Below, in pieces: positions 20,399-29,098 of a DNA stretch of 64,000 bases. The notes under the pieces were generated by a model. That model was given only the letters and a program-made list of their open reading frames with translations, had not been told where the DNA came from and ran no database searches. This DNA is from Anaerobranca californiensis DSM 14826 (GTDB taxonomy: Bacteria > Bacillota > Proteinivoracia > Proteinivoracales > Proteinivoracaceae). The first letter of the stretch is position 1; each line of letters begins with the position of its first letter. Position numbers and translations under genes: made by a program. The stretch is from positions 1 to 64,000 of the forward strand of contig NZ_FRAI01000009.1 in assembly GCF_900142275.1 (NCBI RefSeq). The letters run 5' to 3'.

Positions 20399-20473
20399 AC
20401 TTTTTCCTTTCGGGGGCAGAAGGAAAAGGTAAAGTTATTCATGGTTTAAACTGCCCAAAGGGCAGTTTTTTTA
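20399..20473 (+). terminator. Riboswitch expression platform with terminator
   Basis: A hairpin (CTTTTTCCTT with AAGGAAAAG, 20400-20428) displays GGGGGCAG (20412-20419) in its loop. The true terminator is CTGCCC-AAA-GGGCAG (20451-20465) followed by seven T residues. GGGCAG in the first loop is identical to the right terminator arm, so it can also pair with CTGCCC. That gives a possible antiterminator or loop contact that would free transcription. Confidence 0.8.
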
Positions 20474-20505
20474 ATGGGCCCCTAATTTAATTAGGAGGGA
20501 TATTG

Positions 20506-21324
20506 ATGAAAAAACTATTGACATTGGTAATGGTGTTAATTCTCGCCCTTACCTTGGCAGCATGTACTGGAAGAAATTCTCAACAAACAGAAAACTTAAA
20601 AATTGTTTCTTTAGCACCTAGTAGTACAGAAATTGTTGCAGCTTTAGGAAAATTAGAAAATTTAGTAGGTGTATCGGATTTTTGTAATTATCCAGAAGAA
20701 GTACTAGGAATTGAAAAAGTAGGAAATGCCTTTGATGTAAACTTTGAAAAAATTGTAGCATTACAGCCAGATATCGTATTGTTGATGAATGAAGGGGAAG
20801 TGGCAGATAGATTAAGGGAATTGGATATCCAAGTCCTTGTCCTTAACCCCACCACCATTGAAGAGATTTATGAAGATATATTAAAGGTTGCTGAAGTATT
20901 AAAGGTTGAAGAAAAAGGTCGACAATTAGTAGATAAAATGAAGGATGATTTAAACAAAATCCAAAAAGAAACCAGTGAGGATAAAAAGACTGTATTCATT
21001 CTTTTAGATAGCACAGATTTTTGGACTGCTGGAAAGGGAACCTTTTACCATGAAGTTATAGAAAAGAGTGGAGGTATAAACATAGCGGCGGGAGAAACGG
21101 GATGGTTAGTATTTTCTTCAGAGAAATTATTAGAATTAGATCCTGATGTGATATTATATTCATGGGAACCATCAGAGGAATTGACTTCTTTACCAGTTTG
21201 GCAAAATTTAACTGCAGTTAAGGAAGGGAGAACATACTTAATTGATGGTGATTTAACTTCAAGACCTGGTCCTAGGATTATAGAAGGGATAAGGGTTATC
21301 GCTAAAATTTTAAAGGGTGAGTAA
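20506..21324 (+). CDS. btuF: Cobalamin ABC transporter, substrate-binding lipoprotein
   Basis: Extracytoplasmic binding protein of a class II (BtuF/FecB-type) importer. The lipoprotein signal ends in LAAC, with Cys20 as the lipidation site; the start is ATG 20506 after TAGGAGGG. The mature domain has the typical SLAPSSTEIVAALG and VGVSDFCNYP blocks and a long central helix near 140-155. The cobalamin riboswitch upstream and cobO downstream make B12 or cobinamide the likely ligand rather than iron siderophores. Confidence 0.93.
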   Translation: MKKLLTLVMVLILALTLAACTGRNSQQTENLKIVSLAPSSTEIVAALGKLENLVGVSDFCNYPEEVLGIEKVGNAFDVNFEKIVALQPDIVLLMNEGEVADRLRELDIQVLVLNPTTIEEIYEDILKVAEVLKVEEKGRQLVDKMKDDLNKIQKETSEDKKTVFILLDSTDFWTAGKGTFYHEVIEKSGGINIAAGETGWLVFSSEKLLELDPDVILYSWEPSEELTSLPVWQNLTAVKEGRTYLIDGDLTSRPGPRIIEGIRVIAKILKGE

Positions 21325-21325
21325 T

Positions 21326-22288
21326 TTGAAAAAAGCTTATTTATTAACCATTATATCTTTCTTTTTAGTATTAATATTGGGGGTAGCCTTTGGAGCAACC
21401 CCCATTTCTTTCAAAGGGTTAAACTCTACCCACTATATTATTTTATTTCACATGAGAATGCCTAGGGTGGTTTTGAGTATGTTGGTAGGTGGAGTATTAG
21501 CTGGTTGTGGAGTAGCTTTTCAAAGTATTTTAAAAAATCCTTTGGCAGAGCCTTATACTTTAGGGGTTAGCAGTGGTGCAGGCTTAGGTGCAACTATAGC
21601 AATGACCTTTTTAGTAAATTATAGGATTTATGGATTATCAACAATAACCTTTTTCTCCTTCCTTTTTGCTATTTTAACGGTTGTTTTGGTCTATTTTTTA
21701 GCTAAAAGTCAAGGGCATTTAAACCCCTTAAATCTAATCCTAGCCGGAGTAGTTGTCAGCTCAACCTTTTCTGCATTCATCTCTTTTTTAATGATCTACG
21801 CCGATGATAACATCCGGCAAATCTTTTTTTGGTTAATGGGTAATTTACAAAGGGCATCTTGGGACAAACTTAAGATAATTATTATTCCTGCAATCACTGG
21901 TTTAATCTTCATAACCCTTAAATTAAAAGAATTAAATCTTTTGCTTTTAGGTGATGAAGAAGCGGCTTCTTTAGGAGTAGAAATTGAAAAAACAAAAAAG
22001 TTCATTATAGTGGGGGCTACTTTAGCCACTGCATCCGTTGTTTCTATTAGTGGGTTGATCGGTTTTGTAGGACTTATTGTACCCCATACATTACGGTTAA
22101 TTTTTGGAGGGGATAACCTCAAAATCTATCCTCTATCAATATTATGGGGAGGCATATTTCTCACTTTAGCAGACTTAATAGGAAGGACAATTTTAGTACC
22201 AAGGGAAATTCCTGTAGGAATTATTACGGCATTAACTGGAGGCCCCTTTTTCTTATTTTTACTAAAACAAAAGGTAAAGGGAGAATAA
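21326..22288 (+). CDS. btuC: Cobalamin ABC transporter, permease (FecCD family)
   Basis: Polytopic permease of the BtuC/FecCD family with about ten transmembrane helices. Signatures are RMPRVVLSMLVGGVLAG, NPLAEPYTLGVSSGAG, and the coupling region SGLIGFVGLIVPHTLR. The TTG at 21326 is preferred, with AAGGGTGA upstream; a GTG at 21317 overlapping btuF is the alternative. btuD begins 1 base after the stop. Confidence 0.93.
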   Translation: MKKAYLLTIISFFLVLILGVAFGATPISFKGLNSTHYIILFHMRMPRVVLSMLVGGVLAGCGVAFQSILKNPLAEPYTLGVSSGAGLGATIAMTFLVNYRIYGLSTITFFSFLFAILTVVLVYFLAKSQGHLNPLNLILAGVVVSSTFSAFISFLMIYADDNIRQIFFWLMGNLQRASWDKLKIIIIPAITGLIFITLKLKELNLLLLGDEEAASLGVEIEKTKKFIIVGATLATASVVSISGLIGFVGLIVPHTLRLIFGGDNLKIYPLSILWGGIFLTLADLIGRTILVPREIPVGIITALTGGPFFLFLLKQKVKGE

Positions 22289-22289
22289 C

Positions 22290-23546
22290 ATGGATGTGAT
22301 AACAACTAAAGGTTTGACAGTAGAAAAAAATAATTTTAAAATCCTTGATAATCTAAATTTCAACTTTAAAAAAGGAAAATTTTATAGTATTATAGGCCCA
22401 AATGGCAGTGGTAAAACAACCCTAATTAAGTCCTTAGGAGGATTAATCAAACCTAAAAAGGGAGAAGTATTAGTTTATAATGAAAATATACATTTAATGG
22501 ATGCAAAAAAACGTGCCGGAATCATAGCTATACTCCCTCAAAATATTCACATTGATACAAATTTTACCGTTAAAGAGATAGTGGAAATGGGTAGGTATTA
22601 CAAAAATCCCTATATTTTTCAAAAATTAACTAAAGAAGATCGTGATATAGTAAAATGGGCTATGGAACAAGTAAAGGTTGAGGATTTAGCCAATAGACAA
22701 TATAACCCTTTAAGTGGAGGGGAAAAACAAAGGGTGCTATTAGCTAGGGCATTAAGTCAAAAGGCAGAAATTTTCCTTTTAGATGAACCTACAGCCAGTT
22801 TAGATATCAACTATCAATTAGAGATTTTAAAATTATTAGAGGAAATTAACAAAAATTTTTGTATAACCATCATCGCTGTTTTACATGACCTGCAATTAGC
22901 AGCTAAGTTTAGTGATGAAATTTTGTTGATGAATAATGGTAGAATATATAAACACGGTATACCAAGGGAAGTAATTACTAAAGATACAATAAAAGAAGTG
23001 TTTAAAATTACCTCTAATATTTACTGGGATTCTTTTACCAATGATTTTACTATCAAAGCGGTAGATTTACTCTCCATCGATAATAAATTGAAAATTCATG
23101 TAATTGCAGGGGGAGGTAGTGGAGTACACATTTTAGAATTATTTGGAGGGAATAGCAATAATCTATCTTTAGGAGTAGTAAATAGAGAAGATTTAGATTG
23201 GAAAAAAGGGAAAGAACTAGGAATAAAAGTTGTAGAAATTCCCCCATACTCTGGTATAGATCTCAGCAGCCACCAGGAGAATTTACGGTTAATTGATGAA
23301 GCAAATTTAGTAATATTATGTAACACCCCCTTTGGTCATGGTAACATTCGAAATCTAGAAGGGGTACAATATGCTGTAAATCAAGGGAAAAAAATCATTA
23401 TTATCGGAGATAAAAATTTTCAACACCGGGATTTCACAGAAAATAAGGTGGCTTTGGAGATATTTAATGATATTATAAAAGGACAAAGGGTATTTTTTGC
23501 AAGGAATGTCAACGAACTGAGAAAATATTTAGAGGAGGAATTATAG
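22290..23546 (+). CDS. btuD: Cobalamin ABC transporter ATPase with an extra C-terminal domain
   Basis: Residues 1-250 are a typical importer ATPase: Walker A GPNGSGKTTL, signature LSGGEKQR, Walker B IFLLDEPTAS and switch His in VLHDLQ. Residues about 260-418 form an additional alpha/beta, Rossmann-like domain (HVIAGGGSGVHILEL, ILCNTPFGHGN, IIIIGDKNF) that standard BtuD lacks. Such an extension occurs, from memory, on some clostridial B12/siderophore ATPases, and its role is unknown to me. Sits between btuC and cobO in one operon. Confidence 0.92.
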   Translation: MDVITTKGLTVEKNNFKILDNLNFNFKKGKFYSIIGPNGSGKTTLIKSLGGLIKPKKGEVLVYNENIHLMDAKKRAGIIAILPQNIHIDTNFTVKEIVEMGRYYKNPYIFQKLTKEDRDIVKWAMEQVKVEDLANRQYNPLSGGEKQRVLLARALSQKAEIFLLDEPTASLDINYQLEILKLLEEINKNFCITIIAVLHDLQLAAKFSDEILLMNNGRIYKHGIPREVITKDTIKEVFKITSNIYWDSFTNDFTIKAVDLLSIDNKLKIHVIAGGGSGVHILELFGGNSNNLSLGVVNREDLDWKKGKELGIKVVEIPPYSGIDLSSHQENLRLIDEANLVILCNTPFGHGNIRNLEGVQYAVNQGKKIIIIGDKNFQHRDFTENKVALEIFNDIIKGQRVFFARNVNELRKYLEEEL

Positions 23547-24127
23547 TGGAAACTGGACTTATCCAAGTTTATACCGGTAACTCTAAAGGTAAAACTACAG
23601 CGGCACTAGGTCTTGCCATGAGGGCAATAGGCCATGGATTAAGGGTAAATTTTATACAGCTTATGAAAGGCAGTAACTATTATGGAGAATTAGTTACCAT
23701 CCATCGCTTATTCCCTGATATAGTTCATGCCCAGTTCGGTAGACCTTGTCCTAACAGTGGAAGTATAAAATTAGGGATCTCTAAATGTACCGGCTGTGGC
23801 CGTTGTTTTATCAAAAAAGGTGATGATATAACGGAAGATAAAAAAGAAATGGAAATAGCCTATGAATATATTAAGAAACAAATCAAAGGTGGACAATTTC
23901 ATATAATAATCCTCGATGAAATTTTAAATTGTATTTATTTCGATTTAATTACTGAAGAAGAAGTATTAGAGCTTTTTCGAATAAAACCTCCCCATGTAGA
24001 ATTAGTATTAACAGGTAGAAATGCCCCAGAAAAAATAATAGAAGAAGCTGACTTGGTAACAAATATGGAAAGTGTCAAACATCCCTTTGAAAGAGGAATT
24101 AATGCTAGAAGGGGGATTGAATATTAA
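23546..24127 (+). CDS. cobO: Corrinoid adenosyltransferase CobO/BtuR
   Basis: Transfers the adenosyl group of ATP to cob(I)alamin or cob(I)yrinic acid diamide, completing the coenzyme taken up by the upstream importer. The P-loop is GNSKGKTTAALG (11-22), and LDEILNCIYF is the Walker B-like block. A central insertion has four cysteines (Cys68, then Cys81, Cys84 and Cys87 in CTGCGRC), ferredoxin-like in spacing. 193 residues; GTG start overlapping the btuD stop by 1 base, with GAGGAGG just upstream. Confidence 0.92.
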   Translation: METGLIQVYTGNSKGKTTAALGLAMRAIGHGLRVNFIQLMKGSNYYGELVTIHRLFPDIVHAQFGRPCPNSGSIKLGISKCTGCGRCFIKKGDDITEDKKEMEIAYEYIKKQIKGGQFHIIILDEILNCIYFDLITEEEVLELFRIKPPHVELVLTGRNAPEKIIEEADLVTNMESVKHPFERGINARRGIEY

Positions 24128-24204
24128 TAAATTATCTAGTAAAATATGCTAAGATAGGTTAAAATAAAAATAAGAACAACAATTATAGGAGTTGTACTAT
24201 AAAA

Positions 24205-24828
24205 ATGGATGGTAAAATAGGCGGTAAAATGGAACACTATTTTAGCAAAAATCCCGGCGTAAAATCCAATAAAAAGACCTTTGAATATCAATTTAGAGGA
24301 GAAACTATCCTATTTAATTACGACCATGGGGTTTTTTCCATGGGCAAAGGTGACAGGGGAAGTGAACTTTTAATTCATACATTTATAGATAAAAACCCAT
24401 GCCTGAAAGACCAGGAGATTTTAGATTTAGGAACAGGCTATGGGTTTATTGGTGTTATCCTCAAAAAAACTTATCCCCATATTAATTTAACCATGAGTGA
24501 TATAAATTCCAGGGCTGTGGAACTTGCCAAGGAAAATATTGAACAAAATTCTTTAACTGCAACGGTTTTACAAAGTGATGGTTTTGAACATATCTCTAAA
24601 TCTTTCCATTATATATTATTAAATCCCCCTATCAGGGTAGGAAAAGAAAAAGTTTATCAGCTTTTGAATTCTTGTCATCAACATTTATTATCAGGTGGAG
24701 AATTGTGGTTAGTGGTAAGGGTAAAACAAGGGGCTAAATCTATGGGGAAATATTTACAATCTTTTTTTAAAGGAGTGGAGACAGTTGAAAGGGAAGCAGG
24801 TTACCATATAATTAAAGCTACTAAGTGA
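24205..24828 (+). CDS. RsmC-like class I SAM methyltransferase
   Basis: Rossmann-fold methyltransferase with SAM motif DLGTGYGFIGV and the catalytic-type NPPIRVGK. NPP followed by IR is typical of the RsmC/RlmG group that methylates guanine N2 in rRNA. The protein is short (207 residues) and lacks the duplicated N-terminal domain of E. coli RsmC, as in Gram-positive homologues. The start is uncertain: ATG 24205 has GGAG 14 bases away, while ATG 24229 (beginning MEHYFSKNPG, the family-like start) has AGGCGG. Target not proven. Confidence 0.85.
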   Translation: MDGKIGGKMEHYFSKNPGVKSNKKTFEYQFRGETILFNYDHGVFSMGKGDRGSELLIHTFIDKNPCLKDQEILDLGTGYGFIGVILKKTYPHINLTMSDINSRAVELAKENIEQNSLTATVLQSDGFEHISKSFHYILLNPPIRVGKEKVYQLLNSCHQHLLSGGELWLVVRVKQGAKSMGKYLQSFFKGVETVEREAGYHIIKATK

Positions 24829-24900
24829 ATTTAAGTGGTAAACCGTAGTTTCCTTTTTCTTTGTTCATTTATAAGAACTTTAAATAATGGAGTGAATTCA

Positions 24901-25053
24901 ATGGACCCCTTTGAAATAATGGAAAAAAATTTCCCCAAATTGATTAAAATTTTAACTTATTTAGGTATAATGATAATTGTAGTTCAAGTACTTTTAAGTA
25001 ACCCTACCATCAATAGGATGTTAGTACTTATAACCAGGTTGGAGGGTAGATAA
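24901..25053 (+). CDS. Small single-pass membrane protein
   Basis: A 50-residue protein beginning MDPFEIMEKNFPKLIK with one transmembrane segment at about 17-36 (YLGIMIIVVQVLL). It starts at ATG 24901 after GGAGTG; the longer frame from GTG 24835 has no ribosome binding site. Its stop is directly followed by the aroH ATG, so translation is coupled. I do not recognise the family and know of no function. Confidence 0.6.
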   Translation: MDPFEIMEKNFPKLIKILTYLGIMIIVVQVLLSNPTINRMLVLITRLEGR

Positions 25054-25410
25054 ATGAAAGCTATAAGGGGAGCAACAACGATAGATGAAAATACTGAAAA
25101 AAATATTAAACTTAGGACTATAGAGTTAATGGAAAATATAATGGAATTAAATGATTTGAAAAAAGAAGATATTATATCAATAATTTTTTCTGTAACTGAA
25201 GATATAACAGCCTTTAATCCTGCCACTGCTTTTAGAGAAAGATTTGGGGGGGATATCCCTCTTTTTTGTGTACAAGAAGCTAAATTCCAAGGGTCTTTAA
25301 AATATTGTATAAGGGTATTAATCCATTGTAATAAAGAAAATATTAACCACTGTTATTTACATAATGCCCAAAATTTGCGATTGGATTTGGTGTTAAAAGG
25401 AAATTCTTAG
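25054..25410 (+). CDS. aroH: Chorismate mutase, AroH type
   Basis: Converts chorismate to prephenate, the first step to Phe and Tyr. It is the monofunctional trimeric BsCM type: RGATTIDENT at the start, FSVTEDITAFNPATAFRE in the centre, and CIRVLIHCN and AQNLRLDL near the end. 118 residues. It directly precedes DAHP synthase, giving a two-gene aromatic unit. Confidence 0.94.
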   Translation: MKAIRGATTIDENTEKNIKLRTIELMENIMELNDLKKEDIISIIFSVTEDITAFNPATAFRERFGGDIPLFCVQEAKFQGSLKYCIRVLIHCNKENINHCYLHNAQNLRLDLVLKGNS

Positions 25411-25422
25411 GAGGTGTATCCC

Positions 25423-26409
25423 TTGTTAATAATCCATAATTTTAAAAAATTTAAACAAGAATATAACGAAATAATTAGCATAATTAAAGAGAAGGGGGAA
25501 GGATACACCGAAGAAGTTAAAGGTGACTTTGTTTATATTACTTGTACCAACGGCCATAAACTTAGGGAAATCCCTTGGGAAAGGTTTCAAGGTATTCATA
25601 AGGCTGTCCCTTTAGAAAAACCTTATCACTTAGTAAGCAGAGATTATCAAGAAGAAGATACAGTAATAGATATAAATGGCGTAAAAATAGGAAAAGAAAA
25701 GGTCATCATTGCCGGACCATGTGCTATAGAAAGTGAGGAACAATTAGAAAGAATTGCTTGTTTTTTAAAGGAACAAGGAGTTAAAATTTTAAGGGGTGGA
25801 GCTTATAAACCTCGAACATCTCCTTATAGTTTTCAAGGATTAAAAGAAGAAGGACTAATATTACTTCAAAGAATTGGGAAAAAATATAATATGATTACCA
25901 TAACGGAAGCGGTAAGTTTACACACACTAGATAAAGTAGCCCAATATAGTGATATAATTCAAATTGGAGCGAGAAACATGGCTAATTATGAACTCTTAAA
26001 GGCGGTGGGAAAGTATCAAAAACCAGTGTTACTGAAAAGGGGTATGGCCTCTACAATTGAAGAATTCTTAACTGCAGCAGAATACATTGTATCAGAGGGC
26101 AACAAAAAAGTAATTTTATGTGAAAGGGGTATAAGGACTTTTGAAACTTATACCAGAAACACCTTAGATTTGTCGGCAGTGGCAAGTATTAAAAAATTAT
26201 CCCATTTACCAATAATTGTCGACCCTAGTCACGGTACAGGGAAATGGTTTTTAGTAACCCCTATGGCCAAAGGGGCATTGGCATGTGGTGCCGATGGGAT
26301 AATGGTGGAAGTACATCATGATCCACTAAAAGCCTTATCTGATGGAGAACAATCTTTAAATTTTACTAACTTCAAAAATCTTAAAGAGGAAATAGCTATT
26401 TTTATGTAA
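25423..26409 (+). CDS. aroF: 3-deoxy-7-phosphoheptulonate synthase (DAHP synthase)
   Basis: First enzyme of the shikimate pathway, condensing phosphoenolpyruvate and erythrose 4-phosphate. It is the AroA-beta type with an N-terminal ferredoxin-like regulatory domain (1-75), followed by the barrel with AGPCAIES, RGGAYKPRTSPYSFQG, QIGARNM, CERGIRTFE and VDPSHGTG. The start is TTG 25423 with AGGAGG 8 bases upstream; the GTG at 25414 lies inside that ribosome binding site. 328 residues. Confidence 0.95.
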   Translation: MLIIHNFKKFKQEYNEIISIIKEKGEGYTEEVKGDFVYITCTNGHKLREIPWERFQGIHKAVPLEKPYHLVSRDYQEEDTVIDINGVKIGKEKVIIAGPCAIESEEQLERIACFLKEQGVKILRGGAYKPRTSPYSFQGLKEEGLILLQRIGKKYNMITITEAVSLHTLDKVAQYSDIIQIGARNMANYELLKAVGKYQKPVLLKRGMASTIEEFLTAAEYIVSEGNKKVILCERGIRTFETYTRNTLDLSAVASIKKLSHLPIIVDPSHGTGKWFLVTPMAKGALACGADGIMVEVHHDPLKALSDGEQSLNFTNFKNLKEEIAIFM

Positions 26410-26462
26410 CACATAATAAATGGGTATAAACTTCTAGATTTTTAAAGGATATTTAAATATTT

Positions 26463-26469
26463 TGTCGAA
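26463..26469 (+). promoter_or_regulatory. Candidate Spo0A box upstream of cmk
   Basis: TGTCGAA matches the core 0A box. It lies in a 114-base AT-rich gap between aroF and cmk and is followed by AT-rich sequence that could hold a -10 box. A 7-base match can arise by chance, so this is only a candidate. Confidence 0.25.
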
Positions 26470-26523
26470 AATATATTATTGTGTGGATTTTAGGTTTTAG
26501 AATAATAGGGAGGGAGTTTTTTA

Positions 26524-27204
26524 GTGAAACCCATAAAAATAGCCATAGACGGTCCGGCAGGTGCAGGGAAAAGTACTGTGGCAAAAAGGCTAGCAAAAGA
26601 ACTAGGATATCGCTATATCGATACAGGGGCAATGTACAGAGCATTAACTTTTAAAGCGTTAAAGAAAAAATATAATATAAATGATGAAGAAAGCCTAAAA
26701 GAGTTGTTAAAGAAAACTAACATAGAAATAAGGAGAAATGGTTGTTGTGAAAATCAAATCTACCTTGACAATAAAAATGTAACCTACGAAATAAGGCAAC
26801 CAGAAGTTTCTAACCATGTTTCCATAGTAGCAAAATCAAAACAGGTAAGAGATTACATGTTGGATTTACAACGGCAAATGGCCAGTCAAGGTGGAGTGGT
26901 AATGGATGGTAGGGATATTGGTTCTGTAGTACTACCCAACGCTGAAGTAAAATTTTTTCTAACAGCTTCTCTAGAAGCGAGGGCAAAACGGAGACAGCAG
27001 GAATTAGAAAAAAAAGGTTATTACAGTGACCTAGAAACCATTGCTGAAGAAATTGCCTTACGGGATAAAATAGATCAGGAAAGGGAATACTCACCACTAA
27101 TCCAATGCCCTGATGCTATTTATATAGATACTTCAAATTATACCATTGATGAAGTGGTAGAAATCCTTAAAAAAGAGATTGAAAAAAAGTTAGCAGAAAA
27201 TTAG
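26524..27204 (+). CDS. cmk: Cytidylate kinase
   Basis: Phosphorylates CMP and dCMP. P-loop [16 protein letters not shown] at the start, [12 protein letters not shown] next, then [12 protein letters not shown] and the lid region [13 protein letters not shown]. 226 residues. GTG start with AGGGAGGGAG. It lies upstream of ispH-rpsA, matching the well-known cmk-rpsA linkage. Confidence 0.96.
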   Translation: MKPIKIAIDGPAGAGKSTVAKRLAKELGYRYIDTGAMYRALTFKALKKKYNINDEESLKELLKKTNIEIRRNGCCENQIYLDNKNVTYEIRQPEVSNHVSIVAKSKQVRDYMLDLQRQMASQGGVVMDGRDIGSVVLPNAEVKFFLTASLEARAKRRQQELEKKGYYSDLETIAEEIALRDKIDQEREYSPLIQCPDAIYIDTSNYTIDEVVEILKKEIEKKLAEN

Positions 27205-27212
27205 GTGGTAAG

Positions 27213-28961
27213 ATGCAAATTATCATTGCTAAACATTCAGGATTTTGTAAAGGGGTACAGGGTGTAGTAGAATTGGTAGAAAGTCATATTTCACCAAATA
27301 CTATCACATATGGACCAATAGTTCATAATAATTCAGTAGTTAATTATTTTAAAGAAAAAGGGGTAGAGTATATAGATACCCAAGATGAAGAACAATTACG
27401 TAAAATTAAAGGTAAAAGGATTATTATAAGAGCCCATGGAGTTCCGCCTCGAACAATAAAGGTCCTTGCAGAAAATAATCAAATTATTGATGGAACCTGT
27501 CCCTTCGTAAAAAAGGTACAAAAGTTAGCTAAAGAAGGGATTGATAAGGGTAGAAACCTTCTAATATTAGGAGAAAAAGAACACCCAGAAATTATAGGAA
27601 TCAATGGTTGGGCGGAAAATAAAGGGATGATAATAAAGGATTTACAGCAATTGAAATCTATAAAATTTAATTTTCCATTAACTGTAGTTGCTCAAACTAC
27701 CTTTAAAGGTGAACAATTCACTGAGATAGTTAATTATTTATTAGAAAATTATCCCGGTGAAGATATAGAAGTACACAATACAATTTGTGGTGCAACCCAC
27801 CAAAGACAAAAGGCAGTAATGGACCTTGCAAAGGAAGTTGATCTTTGTCTAGTAATTGGTGGTAAAAATAGCTCTAACACAAGGAAACTCACGTCTATTT
27901 GTCAAGAAATAGGCGTGGTTACATATCAAATAGAAGAAGCTCACCAGATAGATCCAAGGTGGTTAAAAAATGTCAATAAACTTGGGATCATAGGTGGAGC
28001 ATCTACACCTGATTGGACAATAAGGGAGGTATTAAGTATGGTAAATGAAATGAATGAAATGTTAAATGAACAGCACAATGGGGAAGGTCAAGGGGTAAAT
28101 GGAGCTTGGCAAAGGATTGAAGAAGCTCACCAGAAAGGTGAAATTATCACTGGTATAGTAAAAGAAGTGGTTAAAGGAGGATTGCTAATAGATTTAGGAG
28201 TAGAAGCCTTTATGCCAGCTTCTTTGCTAGATACAAAGTATATTGAAGATTTAAATCAATTTGTAGGACAAGAACTTAAGTTTTTTGTCAAGGAATTAGA
28301 CAAAGAAAAGAATAAGGTTATCCTTTCTAGAAAAGATGTACTAATTAAAGAACAGCAGGAGAAAGAACAGCAAATTTTACACAACCTTAAAGAGGGACAA
28401 AAAGTAAAAGGAATTGTAAGAAGGATGACAGATTTCGGTGTTTTTGTAGACTTAGGTGGTATAGATGGACTTATTCACATATCAAATTTAGCTTGGGAAA
28501 AAGTAGATGATCCCAGTACAGTACTAGAAATAGGTCAAGAAGTAGAAGCTGTGGTTTTAAAAGTGGATACTGAAAAAAGAAAAGTATCTTTAAGTTTAAA
28601 AGCAACTCAGCCTAGTCCCTTTGAAGTTCATGCTAAGAATTTGAAAAAAGGAGATATTGTAACAGGGAAAGTTGTTAGACTAGCAGACTTTGGTGCTTTT
28701 GTACAAATAGCACCTAATGTAGACGGATTAGTACATGTATCTCAAATATCCGATGAACATATTAAAAAGCCAGGAGATGTTCTAACCGTTGGTCAAGAAG
28801 TTAAAGTCAAGGTATTAGATGTAGATGTAAAAGCTAAAAAAATTAGTCTTTCTATTAAAGATGCTAAACCTAAAGAAGATTTTACTAAATATGAACAAAA
28901 CGACAATTTAAATGTAACCTTAGGAGAACGCTTCGGAGATTTATTTAAAAAAGAAGACTAA
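27213..28961 (+). CDS. ispH: Fusion of IspH (HMBPP reductase) and ribosomal protein S1
   Basis: Residues 1-283 are IspH, the [4Fe-4S] enzyme making IPP and DMAPP in the last MEP-pathway step; the three cluster cysteines are in SGFCKGV, DGTCPFV and NTICGAT. After a linker (about 284-305), three S1 RNA-binding domains follow at about 310-375, 390-460 and 475-550, with [13 protein letters not shown] and [10 protein letters not shown] as typical cores. This bifunctional protein is known from many Clostridia. 582 residues, 9 bases after cmk. Confidence 0.94.
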   Translation: MQIIIAKHSGFCKGVQGVVELVESHISPNTITYGPIVHNNSVVNYFKEKGVEYIDTQDEEQLRKIKGKRIIIRAHGVPPRTIKVLAENNQIIDGTCPFVKKVQKLAKEGIDKGRNLLILGEKEHPEIIGINGWAENKGMIIKDLQQLKSIKFNFPLTVVAQTTFKGEQFTEIVNYLLENYPGEDIEVHNTICGATHQRQKAVMDLAKEVDLCLVIGGKNSSNTRKLTSICQEIGVVTYQIEEAHQIDPRWLKNVNKLGIIGGASTPDWTIREVLSMVNEMNEMLNEQHNGEGQGVNGAWQRIEEAHQKGEIITGIVKEVVKGGLLIDLGVEAFMPASLLDTKYIEDLNQFVGQELKFFVKELDKEKNKVILSRKDVLIKEQQEKEQQILHNLKEGQKVKGIVRRMTDFGVFVDLGGIDGLIHISNLAWEKVDDPSTVLEIGQEVEAVVLKVDTEKRKVSLSLKATQPSPFEVHAKNLKKGDIVTGKVVRLADFGAFVQIAPNVDGLVHVSQISDEHIKKPGDVLTVGQEVKVKVLDVDVKAKKISLSIKDAKPKEDFTKYEQNDNLNVTLGERFGDLFKKED

Positions 28962-28966
28962 AGGAG

Positions 28967-29013
28967 AAAAAATACCTAACAGGTAAGTTAATACTATCTG
29001 TTAGGTATTTTTT
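28967..29013 (+). terminator. Terminator after ispH-rpsA
   Basis: AAAAAATACCTAACAG (28967-28982) pairs with CTGTTAGGTATTTTTT (28998-29013), a 16-bp stem with a 15-base loop and a T-rich tail. Confidence 0.85.
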
Positions 29014-29098
29014 ATTTTTTATTTATACATAGTAATTCTTATACAGGGAAAATATATTTATAGAGTTAAAAAAAGGTTAAGATAGGAGGAAATTTATT

